DNA from: Myxococcota bacterium
GTDB taxonomy: Bacteria; Myxococcota; B64-G9
Direction: 5' to 3'
NCBI GenBank assembly: GCA_022710975.1
Contig: JAKLGA010000001.1
Location: forward strand, 248,001 to 312,000
Length of the DNA stretch: 64,000 bases
The notes beneath the pieces are model-generated. The model saw only the letters and a program-made list of their open reading frames with translations, had not been told where the DNA came from and searched no databases. How positions within the stretch are numbered: the first letter of the stretch is position 1; every line of letters starts with the position of its first letter. A program made the translations under genes and the position numbers. Below, piece by piece: positions 37,118 to 46,078 of the stretch.

Positions 37118-38022
37118 CGGGCGCCGCCGTGGCGAGCCTGGGCGAGCTGGCCGCGCTGGGCACGGCCACCTGCTGGACGGTGACCGCGTTGGCGTTCGAG
37201 GCGGCCGGCCGCCGGGTGGGCTCGCTGGCGGTCAACCTGCTGCGCCTGGCGCTGGCCGCGGGCATCTACAGCCTGTTCGGCCTGGCCAACCGCGGGCTGG
37301 CCCTGCCCACCGACGCCTCGGCCCACGCCTGGCTGTGGCTGTCGCTGTCGGGCCTGGTGGGTTTCACCCTGGGCGACCTGTGCCTGTTCCGGGCCTTGGT
37401 GCTCGTGGGCGCGCGCCTGTCGATGTTGATCATGGCGCTGGTGCCCCCCCTCACCGCGCTCCTCGGCTGGGTGTTCCTGGGGGAGGCGCTCACCTGGCTG
37501 GACGGGCTGGGCATGCTGCTGACCCTGGTCGGGGTGGGCTGGGTGGTGCTCGAGCGCCGGCCGCCGGATCCCCGGGGCGCCGACCCCCGCGCGCGCTGGA
37601 GCGGGCTCGCGCTGGCGCTGGGTGGGGCCGCGGGCCAGGCGGTGGGGCTGGTGCTCAGCAAGCACGGCATGGGGGAGTACGACGCCTTCGCCGCCAGCCA
37701 CATCCGGGTGCTGGCCGGCCTGGGCGGTTTCGTCCTGCTGTTCACCGCCTGCGGGCTCTGGGGCCGGCTGCGGCCGGCGTTCAAGGACCGGCGGGCCATG
37801 GCCCAGCTCGGCCTGGGGGCGCTGTTCGGGCCCTTCCTGGGGGTGAGCCTGTCGCTGCTGGCGGTGCAGCACACCCAGGCCGGGGTGGCCGCCACCCTGA
37901 TGGCCCTGGTGCCGGTGCTGGTCATCCCGGCCGCCTGGCTGCTGCGCCGCGAGCCGGTGACCCTGCGCGCGCTGGCGGGGGCTTGCATCGCGGTGGCCGG
38001 ATCGGCTTTCCTGTTCCTGTAG
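37114..38022 (+). CDS. EamA/DMT family transporter
   Basis: 302 residues from a GTG that overlaps the galT stop (GTGA). Ten membrane helices in two repeats of five (residues ~5-145 and ~160-302), the EamA layout. Each repeat ends in an EAL/EPVT-type loop (FLGEALTWLDGLG; RREPVTLRALAG). Substrate cannot be read from the sequence; metabolite or nucleotide-sugar export is possible given the coupling with galT. It lies 24 bp upstream of the hybrid kinase gene. Confidence 0.88.
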   Translation: MTGAAVASLGELAALGTATCWTVTALAFEAAGRRVGSLAVNLLRLALAAGIYSLFGLANRGLALPTDASAHAWLWLSLSGLVGFTLGDLCLFRALVLVGARLSMLIMALVPPLTALLGWVFLGEALTWLDGLGMLLTLVGVGWVVLERRPPDPRGADPRARWSGLALALGGAAGQAVGLVLSKHGMGEYDAFAASHIRVLAGLGGFVLLFTACGLWGRLRPAFKDRRAMAQLGLGALFGPFLGVSLSLLAVQHTQAGVAATLMALVPVLVIPAAWLLRREPVTLRALAGACIAVAGSAFLFL

Positions 38023-38046
38023 GCGGTTCCGCCGCTGGAGGGAGCC

Positions 38047-39978
38047 ATGGGCACCGAGCGCGAGGGTGAGGCCGACGGGCCGGGGGGCGTGGGCCTGGAC
38101 GCGCGGCTGCAGACGGTGCTCACCAACCCCATGGTGGTGGTCTACTCGCTGGACGAGGCCGGCCGGTTCGTCTACGCCAGCCAGTCCGTCCGGGCGCTGA
38201 TCGGCCGCCCACCCGAGGAGCTCCTCGGCCGGCCCTTCCAGGAGCTCATCCACCCCGACGACCTGCCGCACATCCAGCGCCGCTTCGAGGCCCTGGGGCG
38301 CGGCCAGCTGACCTCCGACGAGTACCGGGTGCTGCACGGCTCCGGCGAGCCCCGCTGGGTGCTGAGCTACAGCCAGCCGGTGCTCGAGGGCGGGCGCTTC
38401 AGCGGCATCACCGGGGTGGCGCTCGACATCCACGCCCGCAAGCTGGCCGAGGAGGCGCGCCGGCGGAGCGAGGAGCGCTTCCGCAACCTGGCCGAGCTGC
38501 TGCCCGAGGCCATCTACGAGGCCGATCCGCGCGGGCGCCTGCTGTACGCCAACCGGGCCGCCTTCGAGACGTTCGGCTACGCGCCCGAGGACCTCGGCCG
38601 GGGCCTGACCGTCCTCGACATGCTCGTGCCCGCGGACCGCGACCGGGCGCTCGAGCGCTTCGCCGAGGTGCTGGCGGGCCGGCGCGCCGTGGGCAGCGAG
38701 TACGTGGCCAGGCGCAAGGACGGGAGCACCTTCCCGGTCATGCTGCGCTCGGTGGCCATCGTGGACGACGGGCGCCTGGTGGGGGTGCGCGGCCTGGTGA
38801 TCGACCTGTCCGAGAAGGCGCGCCTCGAGGCGCAGCTGCGGCAGGCGCAGAAGATGGAGGCGCTGGGCCAGCTCGCCGGCGGGGTGGCGCACGACGTGAA
38901 CAACCTGCTCACCCCCATCCTGGGCTACGCCGATCTGCTGCTCATGGACCCGCCCGCGGACCCGGCCCGGCGCGACTGGCTGGAGGAGATCCGCCGGGCG
39001 GCGGTGCGGGCCCGGGATCTGGTCGTGCGGCTCCTGGCCTTCAGCCGCAAGCAGGTGCTGGAGATGCAGCCGGTGGAGCTGGGCGGGCTGGTGGCCGGGC
39101 TGGAGGGCATGCTGCGCCGCACCATCCGCGAGGACGTGGAGCTGCGCTTCGAGCGCCCGGAGGCGCCGCTGTGGGTGCTGGCCGATCCGACCCAGCTCGA
39201 GCTGGCGCTGCTGAGCCTGGTGGTCAACGCCCAGGACGCCATGCCCCGGGGAGGCACGGTGGGCGTGACGCTGTCCGCGCCGCCGCAGGTCGCGGGGTTC
39301 GCGGGGCCGGCCGTCCGGCTCCAGGTCAGCGACACCGGCGTGGGCATGGACGCCGAGGTCCGCAACCACCTGTTCGAGCCCTTCTTCACCACCAAGCCCC
39401 TGGGCAAGGGCACGGGCCTGGGGCTGGCCTCGGTGTACGGCATCGTGCAGAAGCACGGCGGGGCGATCTCGGTGGAGAGCGCGGTCGGGGCGGGCGCGCG
39501 CCTGACCCTCGATCTGCCGCGCATCGCCGCGCCCGCGCCGCCGGTCGACGGCGCTCCGGAGGAGGGCGGCGGACCGGCGCTGACCGGCCGGGTGCTGGTG
39601 GTGGAGGACGAGGCCACCGTGCGGTCGCTGGCCCGCGAGATCCTCGAGCAGCTCGGGTTCCAGGTGCTGGTCGCCGCCAGCGGCGAGGAGGCGGTCGCCC
39701 TGGTGAGCGGCCTCGACGGTCCGCTCGCCCTGGTGCTGACCGACATGGTCATGCCCGAGATGAGCGGACGGGAGCTGCTGGGCCGGCTGCGGGAGCTGCG
39801 GCCCGGGCTGGCCGCCGTGTTCATGTCCGGCTACTCCGCCGAAGAAGAGGTCCAGCCGGGCGAGCCAGGGAAGACAATCCCCTTTCTTTCCAAGCCGTTC
39901 ACTGCTCGAATGCTCGAGCAACGCGTGCGCCTGGCCCTCGCGGACGGCGTGGCCCCGACCCCGCCCGACAAGCGTTGA
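38047..39978 (+). CDS. PAS-PAS hybrid sensor histidine kinase with receiver
   Basis: 643 residues, no membrane helix, so a cytoplasmic sensor. Two PAS domains (~20-145 and ~150-265), then HisKA with H282 in GGVAHDVNNLL, an HATPase_c domain (N box VVNAQDAMP, DTGVGM, GTGLGLASVYG) and a C-terminal receiver with phospho-acceptor D566 (LTDMVMPEM) and K in [13 protein letters not shown] precedes the ATG. The ligand is unknown. The output is probably phosphotransfer to another protein, because no effector domain is present. Confidence 0.93.
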   Translation: MGTEREGEADGPGGVGLDARLQTVLTNPMVVVYSLDEAGRFVYASQSVRALIGRPPEELLGRPFQELIHPDDLPHIQRRFEALGRGQLTSDEYRVLHGSGEPRWVLSYSQPVLEGGRFSGITGVALDIHARKLAEEARRRSEERFRNLAELLPEAIYEADPRGRLLYANRAAFETFGYAPEDLGRGLTVLDMLVPADRDRALERFAEVLAGRRAVGSEYVARRKDGSTFPVMLRSVAIVDDGRLVGVRGLVIDLSEKARLEAQLRQAQKMEALGQLAGGVAHDVNNLLTPILGYADLLLMDPPADPARRDWLEEIRRAAVRARDLVVRLLAFSRKQVLEMQPVELGGLVAGLEGMLRRTIREDVELRFERPEAPLWVLADPTQLELALLSLVVNAQDAMPRGGTVGVTLSAPPQVAGFAGPAVRLQVSDTGVGMDAEVRNHLFEPFFTTKPLGKGTGLGLASVYGIVQKHGGAISVESAVGAGARLTLDLPRIAAPAPPVDGAPEEGGGPALTGRVLVVEDEATVRSLAREILEQLGFQVLVAASGEEAVALVSGLDGPLALVLTDMVMPEMSGRELLGRLRELRPGLAAVFMSGYSAEEEVQPGEPGKTIPFLSKPFTARMLEQRVRLALADGVAPTPPDKR

Positions 39979-39993
39979 ACCTGCGGATTTCCA

Positions 39994-40023
39994 TTGACTT
40001 TCCGTTCCGCTCTGCGGTATGGC
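39994..40023 (+). promoter_or_regulatory. Possible promoter of panC
   Basis: TTGACT (39994-39999), 18-base spacer, TATGGC (40018-40023). Transcription from it would begin near 40030, which rules out the earlier in-frame ATG at 40019 and supports the start at 40076. Confidence 0.35.
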
Positions 40024-40075
40024 CTCGGTACATTCGCGGGGCGCGCACGCGCCGGTGTTCCCGCAGGGGGTCTCC

Positions 40076-41173
40076 ATGGCTGGCAAGATGGCTCGCGACA
40101 AGGCCAAGCGGAAGTCCGTCCACCAGGCCCGGCCTTCGGCAAGGAAGGCCCCGGCCAAGGCCAAGAAGGCCCCGGCCAAGGCCAGGAAGGCTCCGGCCAA
40201 GACCAAGAAGGCTCCGGCCAAGGCCAAGAAGGCTCCGGCCAAGGTCAAGAAGGCTCCGGCCAAGGCCAAGAAGGCCCCGGCCAAGGCCTCCCTCCGGCTC
40301 CCCAAGCCCAAGGGACCCCTCAAGGTCATCCGCAAGATCGCGGACATGAAGAAGTTCATTCGCGAGGCGCGCTCCCGCGGGAGGCGCATCGCGCTGGTCC
40401 CGACCATGGGCTTCCTCCACGACGGACACGTCTCGCTCATCCACGAGGCGCGGCGGCAGGCCTCCCTGGTGGTGGTCAGCGTGTTCGTCAACCCCATGCA
40501 GTTCGGCCCCCAGGAGGACCTCGATCGCTACCCGCGCGACTTCTCCGGCGATCGGCGCAAGATCGCCTCGGCCGGCGCCAGCGTCCTGTTCTGCCCGGAC
40601 GTGGCCGAGATGTACCCCGAGGGCTTCCAGACCGCGGTGGAGGTCACCGACGTGTCCCGCGACCTGTGCGGCGCCAGCCGCCCGGGCCACTTCCGGGGGG
40701 TGACCACGGTGGTCGCCAAGCTGTGCCTGCTGGTGCAGCCCGACGTGGCCCTGTTCGGCGAGAAGGACTACCAGCAGCTCATCATCATCCGCCGCATGGT
40801 GCGCGACCTCGGGCTGGACATCCAGGTGGTGGGCATGCCGACCGTCCGCGAGGAGGACGGCCTGGCGATGAGCTCGCGCAACACCTACCTGTCACCGTCC
40901 CAGCGGCAGCAGGCCCTGGCCCTCTCGCGCGGCCTGCGCAAGGCCAGGAAGCTGTGCGAGAGCGGCGAGCGCGACGCGGCCGAGCTGGCCGCGGTGGTGG
41001 TGGACATCCTGCGCGAGCAGCGCGATCTCGAGATCGAGTACGTGGCCGTCTGCCACCCCGAGACCCTCGAGCGGGTGCAGGAGGTGGAGCGGGAGGCCGT
41101 GCTGCTGGTGGCCTGCCGCGTCGGCGAGACGCGGCTGATCGACAACATCCGCCTCACCACCCGCAAGAAGTAG
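40076..41173 (+). CDS. panC: Pantothenate synthetase with histone-H1-like Lys/Ala/Pro tail
   Basis: 365 residues; the family norm is ~280. From about residue 83 (PLKVIRKI) the protein is a full-length PanC, which joins pantoate and beta-alanine with ATP: PTMGFLHDGH (HIGH-type), FVNPMQFGPQEDL, FGEKDYQQL, and SSRN in the KMSKS position. Residues ~1-82 form a basic extension with seven copies of a seven-residue K-A-P-A-K-x-K unit (residues 24-72), like the tails of histone H1 and bacterial nucleoid proteins. An AGGGGG lies before the ATG at 40076. The only internal Met near the core would remove part of the first strand. The tail therefore appears to be truly fused. Confidence 0.9.
   Translation: MAGKMARDKAKRKSVHQARPSARKAPAKAKKAPAKARKAPAKTKKAPAKAKKAPAKVKKAPAKAKKAPAKASLRLPKPKGPLKVIRKIADMKKFIREARSRGRRIALVPTMGFLHDGHVSLIHEARRQASLVVVSVFVNPMQFGPQEDLDRYPRDFSGDRRKIASAGASVLFCPDVAEMYPEGFQTAVEVTDVSRDLCGASRPGHFRGVTTVVAKLCLLVQPDVALFGEKDYQQLIIIRRMVRDLGLDIQVVGMPTVREEDGLAMSSRNTYLSPSQRQQALALSRGLRKARKLCESGERDAAELAAVVVDILREQRDLEIEYVAVCHPETLERVQEVEREAVLLVACRVGETRLIDNIRLTTRKK
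40145..40291 (+). repeat. 21-bp tandem repeat encoding the KAPAKxK tail of PanC
   Basis: Seven consecutive 21-bp units based on AAGGCCCCGGCCAAGGCCAA, with substitutions mostly at third positions and the sixth/seventh codon. In frame, no spacers. Confidence 0.92.
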
Positions 41174-41183
41174 GCGCCCAGCC

Positions 41184-42095
41184 ATGAGACTCTCCGTGCC
41201 GGTCGTCGCGCTGCTGGCCGGGTTGCTGGCAGGAGCCGGCTGCGCGGGTGGGGAGCGGGCCGGGCGGCCCGCGGGCGAGGGGCAGGCCGCGCCCCGGGAG
41301 GGCCCGGCCGGGGCGGAGCCGCCGGCCATGTCGGCCGAGGATCTGCTGCGGGTGGGCAAGGCCTACAACGCCCGGGCCGAGAGCGACAAGGCGGTGAGCG
41401 TGCTCCAGCAGGCGGTGGCCAGGGCGCCCGGGCTGGCCGAGGCGCACTTCGAGCTGGGGCTGGCCCTGTCCCGCCTCGAGCGGGTGCCCGAGGCGACCTC
41501 CGCCCTGGAGAAGGCCCATGCCCTCGAGCCCGGCCGGGCCGAGGCGGCCCTGCTGCTGGGCATGGCCTACGACCTCCAGGGCCGGGCGGCCGACGCGGTC
41601 CGGGTGTACCGGACCGCCCTGGCGCAGAACCCGGACCACGCCGAGCTGCTGCACGAGCTGGGCCTGAGCCTGATGCTGCTGGGCGAGCCGGCCGAGGGGC
41701 TGGCCAGCCTGGAGAAGGCCCGCGCCCTGCAGCCCGCCGACGCCGCGCTGCTGGGGGATCTGGGCTACGCCTACCTGGTCTCGGGCCGGGCCGGGGAGGC
41801 CCGCGCCGCGCTCCAGGAGGCGGTGGACCGCGATCCCTCCCAGCCCGAGGTGATCTTCCACCTGGCCAAGGCCTGCGTGGCGACCGGCGATCTGGGCGCC
41901 GCGGCCGGTGCCCTCGAGGCGCTGGCCCGCCTGGTGCCGGACCGGGGCGCCCCGCTGCTGCAGCTCGGCGAGGTGCTGGAGAAGCAGGGTAAGCGCGCCG
42001 AGGCTCGCCAGGCCGTGGAGCGCGCGCTGGCCCTCGAGCCCGGCCTGGAGGCCGCCCGCAGGTGGCTGGCCGCCCACCCCGCCAGGAAGAAGTGA
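41184..42095 (+). CDS. TPR lipoprotein
   Basis: 303 residues. Signal peptide with lipobox AGAGC (Cys at ~20), a short Gly/Ala/Pro spacer, then about seven tetratricopeptide repeats (residues ~50-295, e.g. AEAHFELGLALSRLERVPEATSALEKA). Such lipoproteins act as assembly or scaffold factors at the outer membrane; no specific homologue (PilF, BamD) is evident. It starts 10 bases after panC and is probably co-transcribed with it. Confidence 0.82.
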   Translation: MRLSVPVVALLAGLLAGAGCAGGERAGRPAGEGQAAPREGPAGAEPPAMSAEDLLRVGKAYNARAESDKAVSVLQQAVARAPGLAEAHFELGLALSRLERVPEATSALEKAHALEPGRAEAALLLGMAYDLQGRAADAVRVYRTALAQNPDHAELLHELGLSLMLLGEPAEGLASLEKARALQPADAALLGDLGYAYLVSGRAGEARAALQEAVDRDPSQPEVIFHLAKACVATGDLGAAAGALEALARLVPDRGAPLLQLGEVLEKQGKRAEARQAVERALALEPGLEAARRWLAAHPARKK

Positions 42096-42113
42096 CCCGC
42101 CGGGGGGCCGGCC

Positions 42114-44750
42114 TCAGCTCTCGACGCAGCCGAAGAAGTTGTCGCAGGTCTGGTCCGCGCTGCAGCACTGGATCCCGTAGAGCAGGGCCAGGCACTGGAA
42201 GCCGGGGGAGGGGCAGGTGCAGGTGTCGTCCGCGGCGCAGGTCGCGCCCGGCCCGTAGGTCTGGCTGCAGGCGGGGCAGGTGCCGCCGCAGCCGTCGTCC
42301 CCGCAGGTCCAGCCGGCCGACCAGTCGCCGCAGGCCTGGGTGCAGCACGCGCCCCCGTGGCAGGTTTGGTCGCTGCCGCAGCACACCCCGCCGCACAGCG
42401 GGTCGAGGCAGGCGCAGGTGTCGCCCGCGCAGGTCTCGTTGTCCCCGCAGCTCCCGCACGAGCCGCCGCAGCCGTCGTCGCCGCACTCCCGCCCGCCGCA
42501 GCTCGGCAGGCAGCACCAGCCCTGATCGCACACCTCGCCACCGGCGCAGCTCCCGCACGAGCCGCCGCAGCCGTCGCCGCCGCACTCGACCCCGGAGCAG
42601 TCGGGCACGCACTCGCACACATCGCCGTAGCAGGCGTAGCCCGAGGGGCAGGTGCCGCAGGTGTGGCCGCAGCCGTCCGGCCCGCACTCGGCGCCGTCGC
42701 AGGCCGGATCGCAGCAGGCGCCCGTGCTGGTGCTGCACACCTGGCCCGACGCGCAGCACGCGCCCAGGCAGGTGGCGTAGTCGCACACGCACTGGTTGTC
42801 CTCGCAGTGCTCGATGGCGGCGCAGGTGTCGGCGCAGGCGCCGCCGCAGCCGTTGTCGCCGCACTCCTTGCCGGCGCAGCTCGGGCTGCACACGCACACG
42901 CCCTGCACGCAGGCGTCGTTGGGCTGGTCGCAGGCGCAGGCGCCGCCGCAGCCGTCCGCGCCGCAGGTGCGCGCCGGGCAGGTGGGCGTGCAGCAGTCCG
43001 CGCCGTCGCACACCTGGCCCTCGGCGCAGCAGGCGCCGCCGCACTCGGCGAAGCTGCACGCGCACACGTTGGAGATGAAGTCGCACCAGCTCTGGGGCGG
43101 GCAGGTCTCGCTGACCCACTCGGTGCACACGTCCTGATCGGCGTTGCCGCACACGCTGATGTGATCGGGATCCCAGAAGCTGCAGTCGCTCGAGCCCGGG
43201 GCGCACTCGTTGGCGCAGTCGCCGGCCGGGACGCAGTCGCCGGCCAGGCACTGGTAGCCCGCGCCGCAGTCGAGCTGCAGCCCGTCGTCGCCCAGCCCGT
43301 CGCAGTCGCTGTCCAGCCCGTCGCAGCTCTCCTGGCCGAAGTCCGGGCCGTACTCCGCGGCGCCGCAGGCCAGCCACCCGCCGTCCTGGCACTGGGCCGC
43401 GCCGTGCAGGGCGCCCGCGCACACCCCGGCGGTGAGCTCGCAGGCGCCGGGCTCGAGCTGCGGATCGAGGGCGTCGGTGCGCCCGTCGCAGTCGTTGTCC
43501 TGCCCGTCGCACAGCTCGGCCCCGCTCGGCACGCAGGCGGCCTGGCACTGCCCGGCGGTGCACTCCTGGCCCGCGGGGCAGTCGCGCGCGGTCTCGCAGC
43601 CCGGCACGCACAGCGCGTCGCGGCACAGCTCACCGAGCTCGCAGTCGTCCTTCTGCAGGCAGCCCACGCAGGCGCCGGCCGCGAGATCGCAGACCGGGGT
43701 GGGCGGGGCGCACTGGGCGTCGCCCTGGCAGATCGCCAGGCACTGGTGCTCCAGGCAGGTCTGGCCGGCCGCGCAGTGGGTGTCGTCCAGGCAGGCCACG
43801 CACAGGCCGTGCTCGCCCGCGTCGCTCGCGCAGCGCAGCCCGCCCGGGCAGTCGCGATCGGAGGCGCAGCCGGCCACGCAGTCCGTGGCCAGGCACAGGT
43901 GGCCGAGCGGGCAGTCCCCGTTCTGCAGGCAGTCGACGCACACCTGGGCGGCCGGATCGCAGCGCCCGGCGGGGCAGTCCGCGTCGTCGCGGCAGCCGCT
44001 CACGCAGGCGTGCGCCTGGCACAGGCTGCCGCCCGGGCAGTCGCCGTCCTGGTTGCAGTCCACGCACACGCCCTGGGCGAGGTCGCACACCCGCGGCGCG
44101 CAGTGGGCGTCCGCGGAGCAGGCGAACTGGCAGCGGTGCTCGACGCAGCGGTACGCCTCCGCGCAGTCGCCGTCCGCCTGGCACTGGGCGCAGGTGCCCA
44201 GCGGGCCCACCTCGGTCAGGCAGGTCCAGCCCGTCAGGCAGTCGCGGTCGCTGCGGCAGCCGGGCTGGCACGCGTCCGCCTCGCACAAGAAGCCGCGCGG
44301 GCAGTCGCTGTCCGACACGCACACGGGCAGCGCCTCGCACTGGCCCTGCTCGCAGGTCTGGCCCAGGGCGCAGTCGGCCGGCGACACGCAGGCCACGCAC
44401 TCGCCCGTCCCGGCCTGGCAGCGGGGCGTGGGCGCCTCGCAGTCGGCGTCGCTCTGGCAGGTGGTCACCGTCAGGCAGTCGTGGTCCTGGCAGCGCATGT
44501 CCGCCGGGCAGTCGGCGTCGGCCAGGCAGGCCACGCAGACGCCGAGCCCGGGCTCGCAGCGCGCCAGCGGCGCCGCGCAGTCCGCGTCGCTCGCGCAGAC
44601 GGCCGCCTGCGTGCAGCGGCCCGCGGCGCAGAGCTGGCCCGCGGGGCAGTCGGCGTCGAGCAGGCAGCCGTCGCGGTCGGCCGGCGTGCAGGCCCCGGCC
44701 AGCAGGGCGCACAGGGCGAGCCCGAGGAAGCGAAGGGTCTGGGTAGGCAT
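42114..44750 (-). CDS. Large Cys-rich lipoprotein
   Basis: 878 residues. Lipobox LAGAC at the end of the signal peptide. Residues ~25-405 are about fifteen Cys-rich modules of the form CxSDxDCPxGxxC. Residues ~408-480 include two MopE-type motifs (LCDGQDNDCDGRTD; SCDGLDSDCDGLGDDG). The rest is a second set of short modules (CGGDGCGGSCGSCAGGEVC). With dozens of cysteines it is probably extracellular and disulfide-bonded. No enzyme domain is seen. GGGAGGG precedes the ATG. It is the last gene of a likely cstA-(44778)-(42114) run. Confidence 0.82.
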   Translation of the reverse strand: MPTQTLRFLGLALCALLAGACTPADRDGCLLDADCPAGQLCAAGRCTQAAVCASDADCAAPLARCEPGLGVCVACLADADCPADMRCQDHDCLTVTTCQSDADCEAPTPRCQAGTGECVACVSPADCALGQTCEQGQCEALPVCVSDSDCPRGFLCEADACQPGCRSDRDCLTGWTCLTEVGPLGTCAQCQADGDCAEAYRCVEHRCQFACSADAHCAPRVCDLAQGVCVDCNQDGDCPGGSLCQAHACVSGCRDDADCPAGRCDPAAQVCVDCLQNGDCPLGHLCLATDCVAGCASDRDCPGGLRCASDAGEHGLCVACLDDTHCAAGQTCLEHQCLAICQGDAQCAPPTPVCDLAAGACVGCLQKDDCELGELCRDALCVPGCETARDCPAGQECTAGQCQAACVPSGAELCDGQDNDCDGRTDALDPQLEPGACELTAGVCAGALHGAAQCQDGGWLACGAAEYGPDFGQESCDGLDSDCDGLGDDGLQLDCGAGYQCLAGDCVPAGDCANECAPGSSDCSFWDPDHISVCGNADQDVCTEWVSETCPPQSWCDFISNVCACSFAECGGACCAEGQVCDGADCCTPTCPARTCGADGCGGACACDQPNDACVQGVCVCSPSCAGKECGDNGCGGACADTCAAIEHCEDNQCVCDYATCLGACCASGQVCSTSTGACCDPACDGAECGPDGCGHTCGTCPSGYACYGDVCECVPDCSGVECGGDGCGGSCGSCAGGEVCDQGWCCLPSCGGRECGDDGCGGSCGSCGDNETCAGDTCACLDPLCGGVCCGSDQTCHGGACCTQACGDWSAGWTCGDDGCGGTCPACSQTYGPGATCAADDTCTCPSPGFQCLALLYGIQCCSADQTCDNFFGCVES

Positions 44751-44777
44751 GGTTCCCTCCCGGTCCAGCCCCCCCGG

Positions 44778-46055
44778 TCACTCCGGGGGACGGAACGATC
44801 TCGTTCGTTTCAGCGCGCTCCGGCCCCTGTGGGTGCGCAGCGCCAGCAGCGCGAGCAGCGCCAGCACCAGCCCCAGGCGCGTCCGCCGGCCGGGTGGGGC
44901 GCCGCAGCCCAGCTCGCCGTCCCTGGCGCCAGGGCCGAAGTCGTAGCCCGGGTCGCGCTGGAGCTCGAAGTCGAGGCCCCGGTCCGCCGCGAGGTCGAAG
45001 GCCTCCTGGAGCTGCTCCAGGTAGCCCTCGCGCGCCGCCCCGGCCCGGTAGCGGCCCGGCGGCACGCCCTGGAGGGCGTAGGCGCCGTCCGCGCCGGTCT
45101 GGGCCACCTGGCGGTAGGGCACCGGCCGGTCGTCGTCCGACCACAGGCTGACCCGGCAGCCCGCGGCCGTGGTGGGGTCGGGCGCGTCGGGCTCCCGCAG
45201 GCGGACCAGGCCGGACACCCGGTAGGTCGGATCGGTGCTCCCGCCCGGCTTGGAAAGCGCCAGGTCGAGCGCGCGATCGGCGCGCACCAGCACGTCGATC
45301 TGGTCGCGCGGGTCGTAGCCCGGGTGGCGCACCGCCACCGACAGCAGGCCGGGCGGCGCGCCCGGGAGCAGGTAGGCCCCGCCCGCGTCCGTGCCGGCGG
45401 TGCCCGGCCCGGGCTGGCCGTGCAGGCTCACCTGGCTGCCGCTCTTGTCGAGCGGGTTGTCCGACAGGCCGACCACGCCCGACAGCGTGTACCCGCCCGG
45501 CCGGGCCACCAGGGTGAAGTCCAGGGTGGCCGGCAGCGCGGCGGTCACCTGCAGCCCGGGCACGTCCAGCACCTCGTGGCCGAGCTGGATGGCGCGCAGG
45601 TCGTAGCTCCCGTCCGCCAGCCCGGGGATGACGTAGGCCCCGGCCGCGTTCGACAGCCCGAAGGCCACGGCGCGGTCCTCCTGGCGGGCGATCACCAGCA
45701 CCCCGCCGCAGGCCGCCCCGCCGCAGCTCGACGTGCCCTGGATCTGCCCGCCCGCGGCCGGGTCCAGGCCGAAGTCGCGGGCGGTGTCCGCGCCGAGGTC
45801 GAGCGCGCCGGTCGAGGCCCCGACCAGCCCGGGCGCGGCGCAGGACACGCCGAACACACCGGCCGGGGCCGCGATCGAGAACTGCCCGTCGGCCTGGGTC
45901 TGGTCGAAGAGGTTCGTGCCGCGCACCACCACCACCGCGCCCGCCACGGGCTCCCCGGTGTCCGTGCGGGTGACCGTCCCGCTGAGGGTCCCGGCCTCGG
46001 CCGGGGCCGTGAGCAGGCCGAGCAGGGCGCAGGTCGTCAGGGCGGTCAGGCGCAT
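44778..46055 (-). CDS. Secreted carboxypeptidase-regulatory-like repeat protein with MYXO-CTERM-like tail
   Basis: 425 residues. Signal peptide (cleavage near PAEAGT), then three or four ~90-residue beta-sandwich modules of the carboxypeptidase regulatory-like type (LSGTVTRTDTGEPVAGAVVVVRG; YTLSGVVGLSDN; YRVSGLVRLREP). The tail is GCGAPPG, a hydrophobic helix (LGLVLALLALLAL) and an Arg-rich end, close to MYXO-CTERM. Such modules are used as stalks or adhesins. GGGAGGGGAG precedes the ATG at 46055, and 23 bp separate it from cstA. Confidence 0.8.
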   Translation of the reverse strand: MRLTALTTCALLGLLTAPAEAGTLSGTVTRTDTGEPVAGAVVVVRGTNLFDQTQADGQFSIAAPAGVFGVSCAAPGLVGASTGALDLGADTARDFGLDPAAGGQIQGTSSCGGAACGGVLVIARQEDRAVAFGLSNAAGAYVIPGLADGSYDLRAIQLGHEVLDVPGLQVTAALPATLDFTLVARPGGYTLSGVVGLSDNPLDKSGSQVSLHGQPGPGTAGTDAGGAYLLPGAPPGLLSVAVRHPGYDPRDQIDVLVRADRALDLALSKPGGSTDPTYRVSGLVRLREPDAPDPTTAAGCRVSLWSDDDRPVPYRQVAQTGADGAYALQGVPPGRYRAGAAREGYLEQLQEAFDLAADRGLDFELQRDPGYDFGPGARDGELGCGAPPGRRTRLGLVLALLALLALRTHRGRSALKRTRSFRPPE

Positions 46056-46078
46056 GCGGGCTCCCCTCCCGGCCCGGG

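Noticed and set aside
40347-41173. Start of PanC at the internal ATG (MKKF)
   Set aside because: It would delete the first strand of the PanC fold, has no ribosome site, and the in-frame tail upstream keeps a regular coding repeat.
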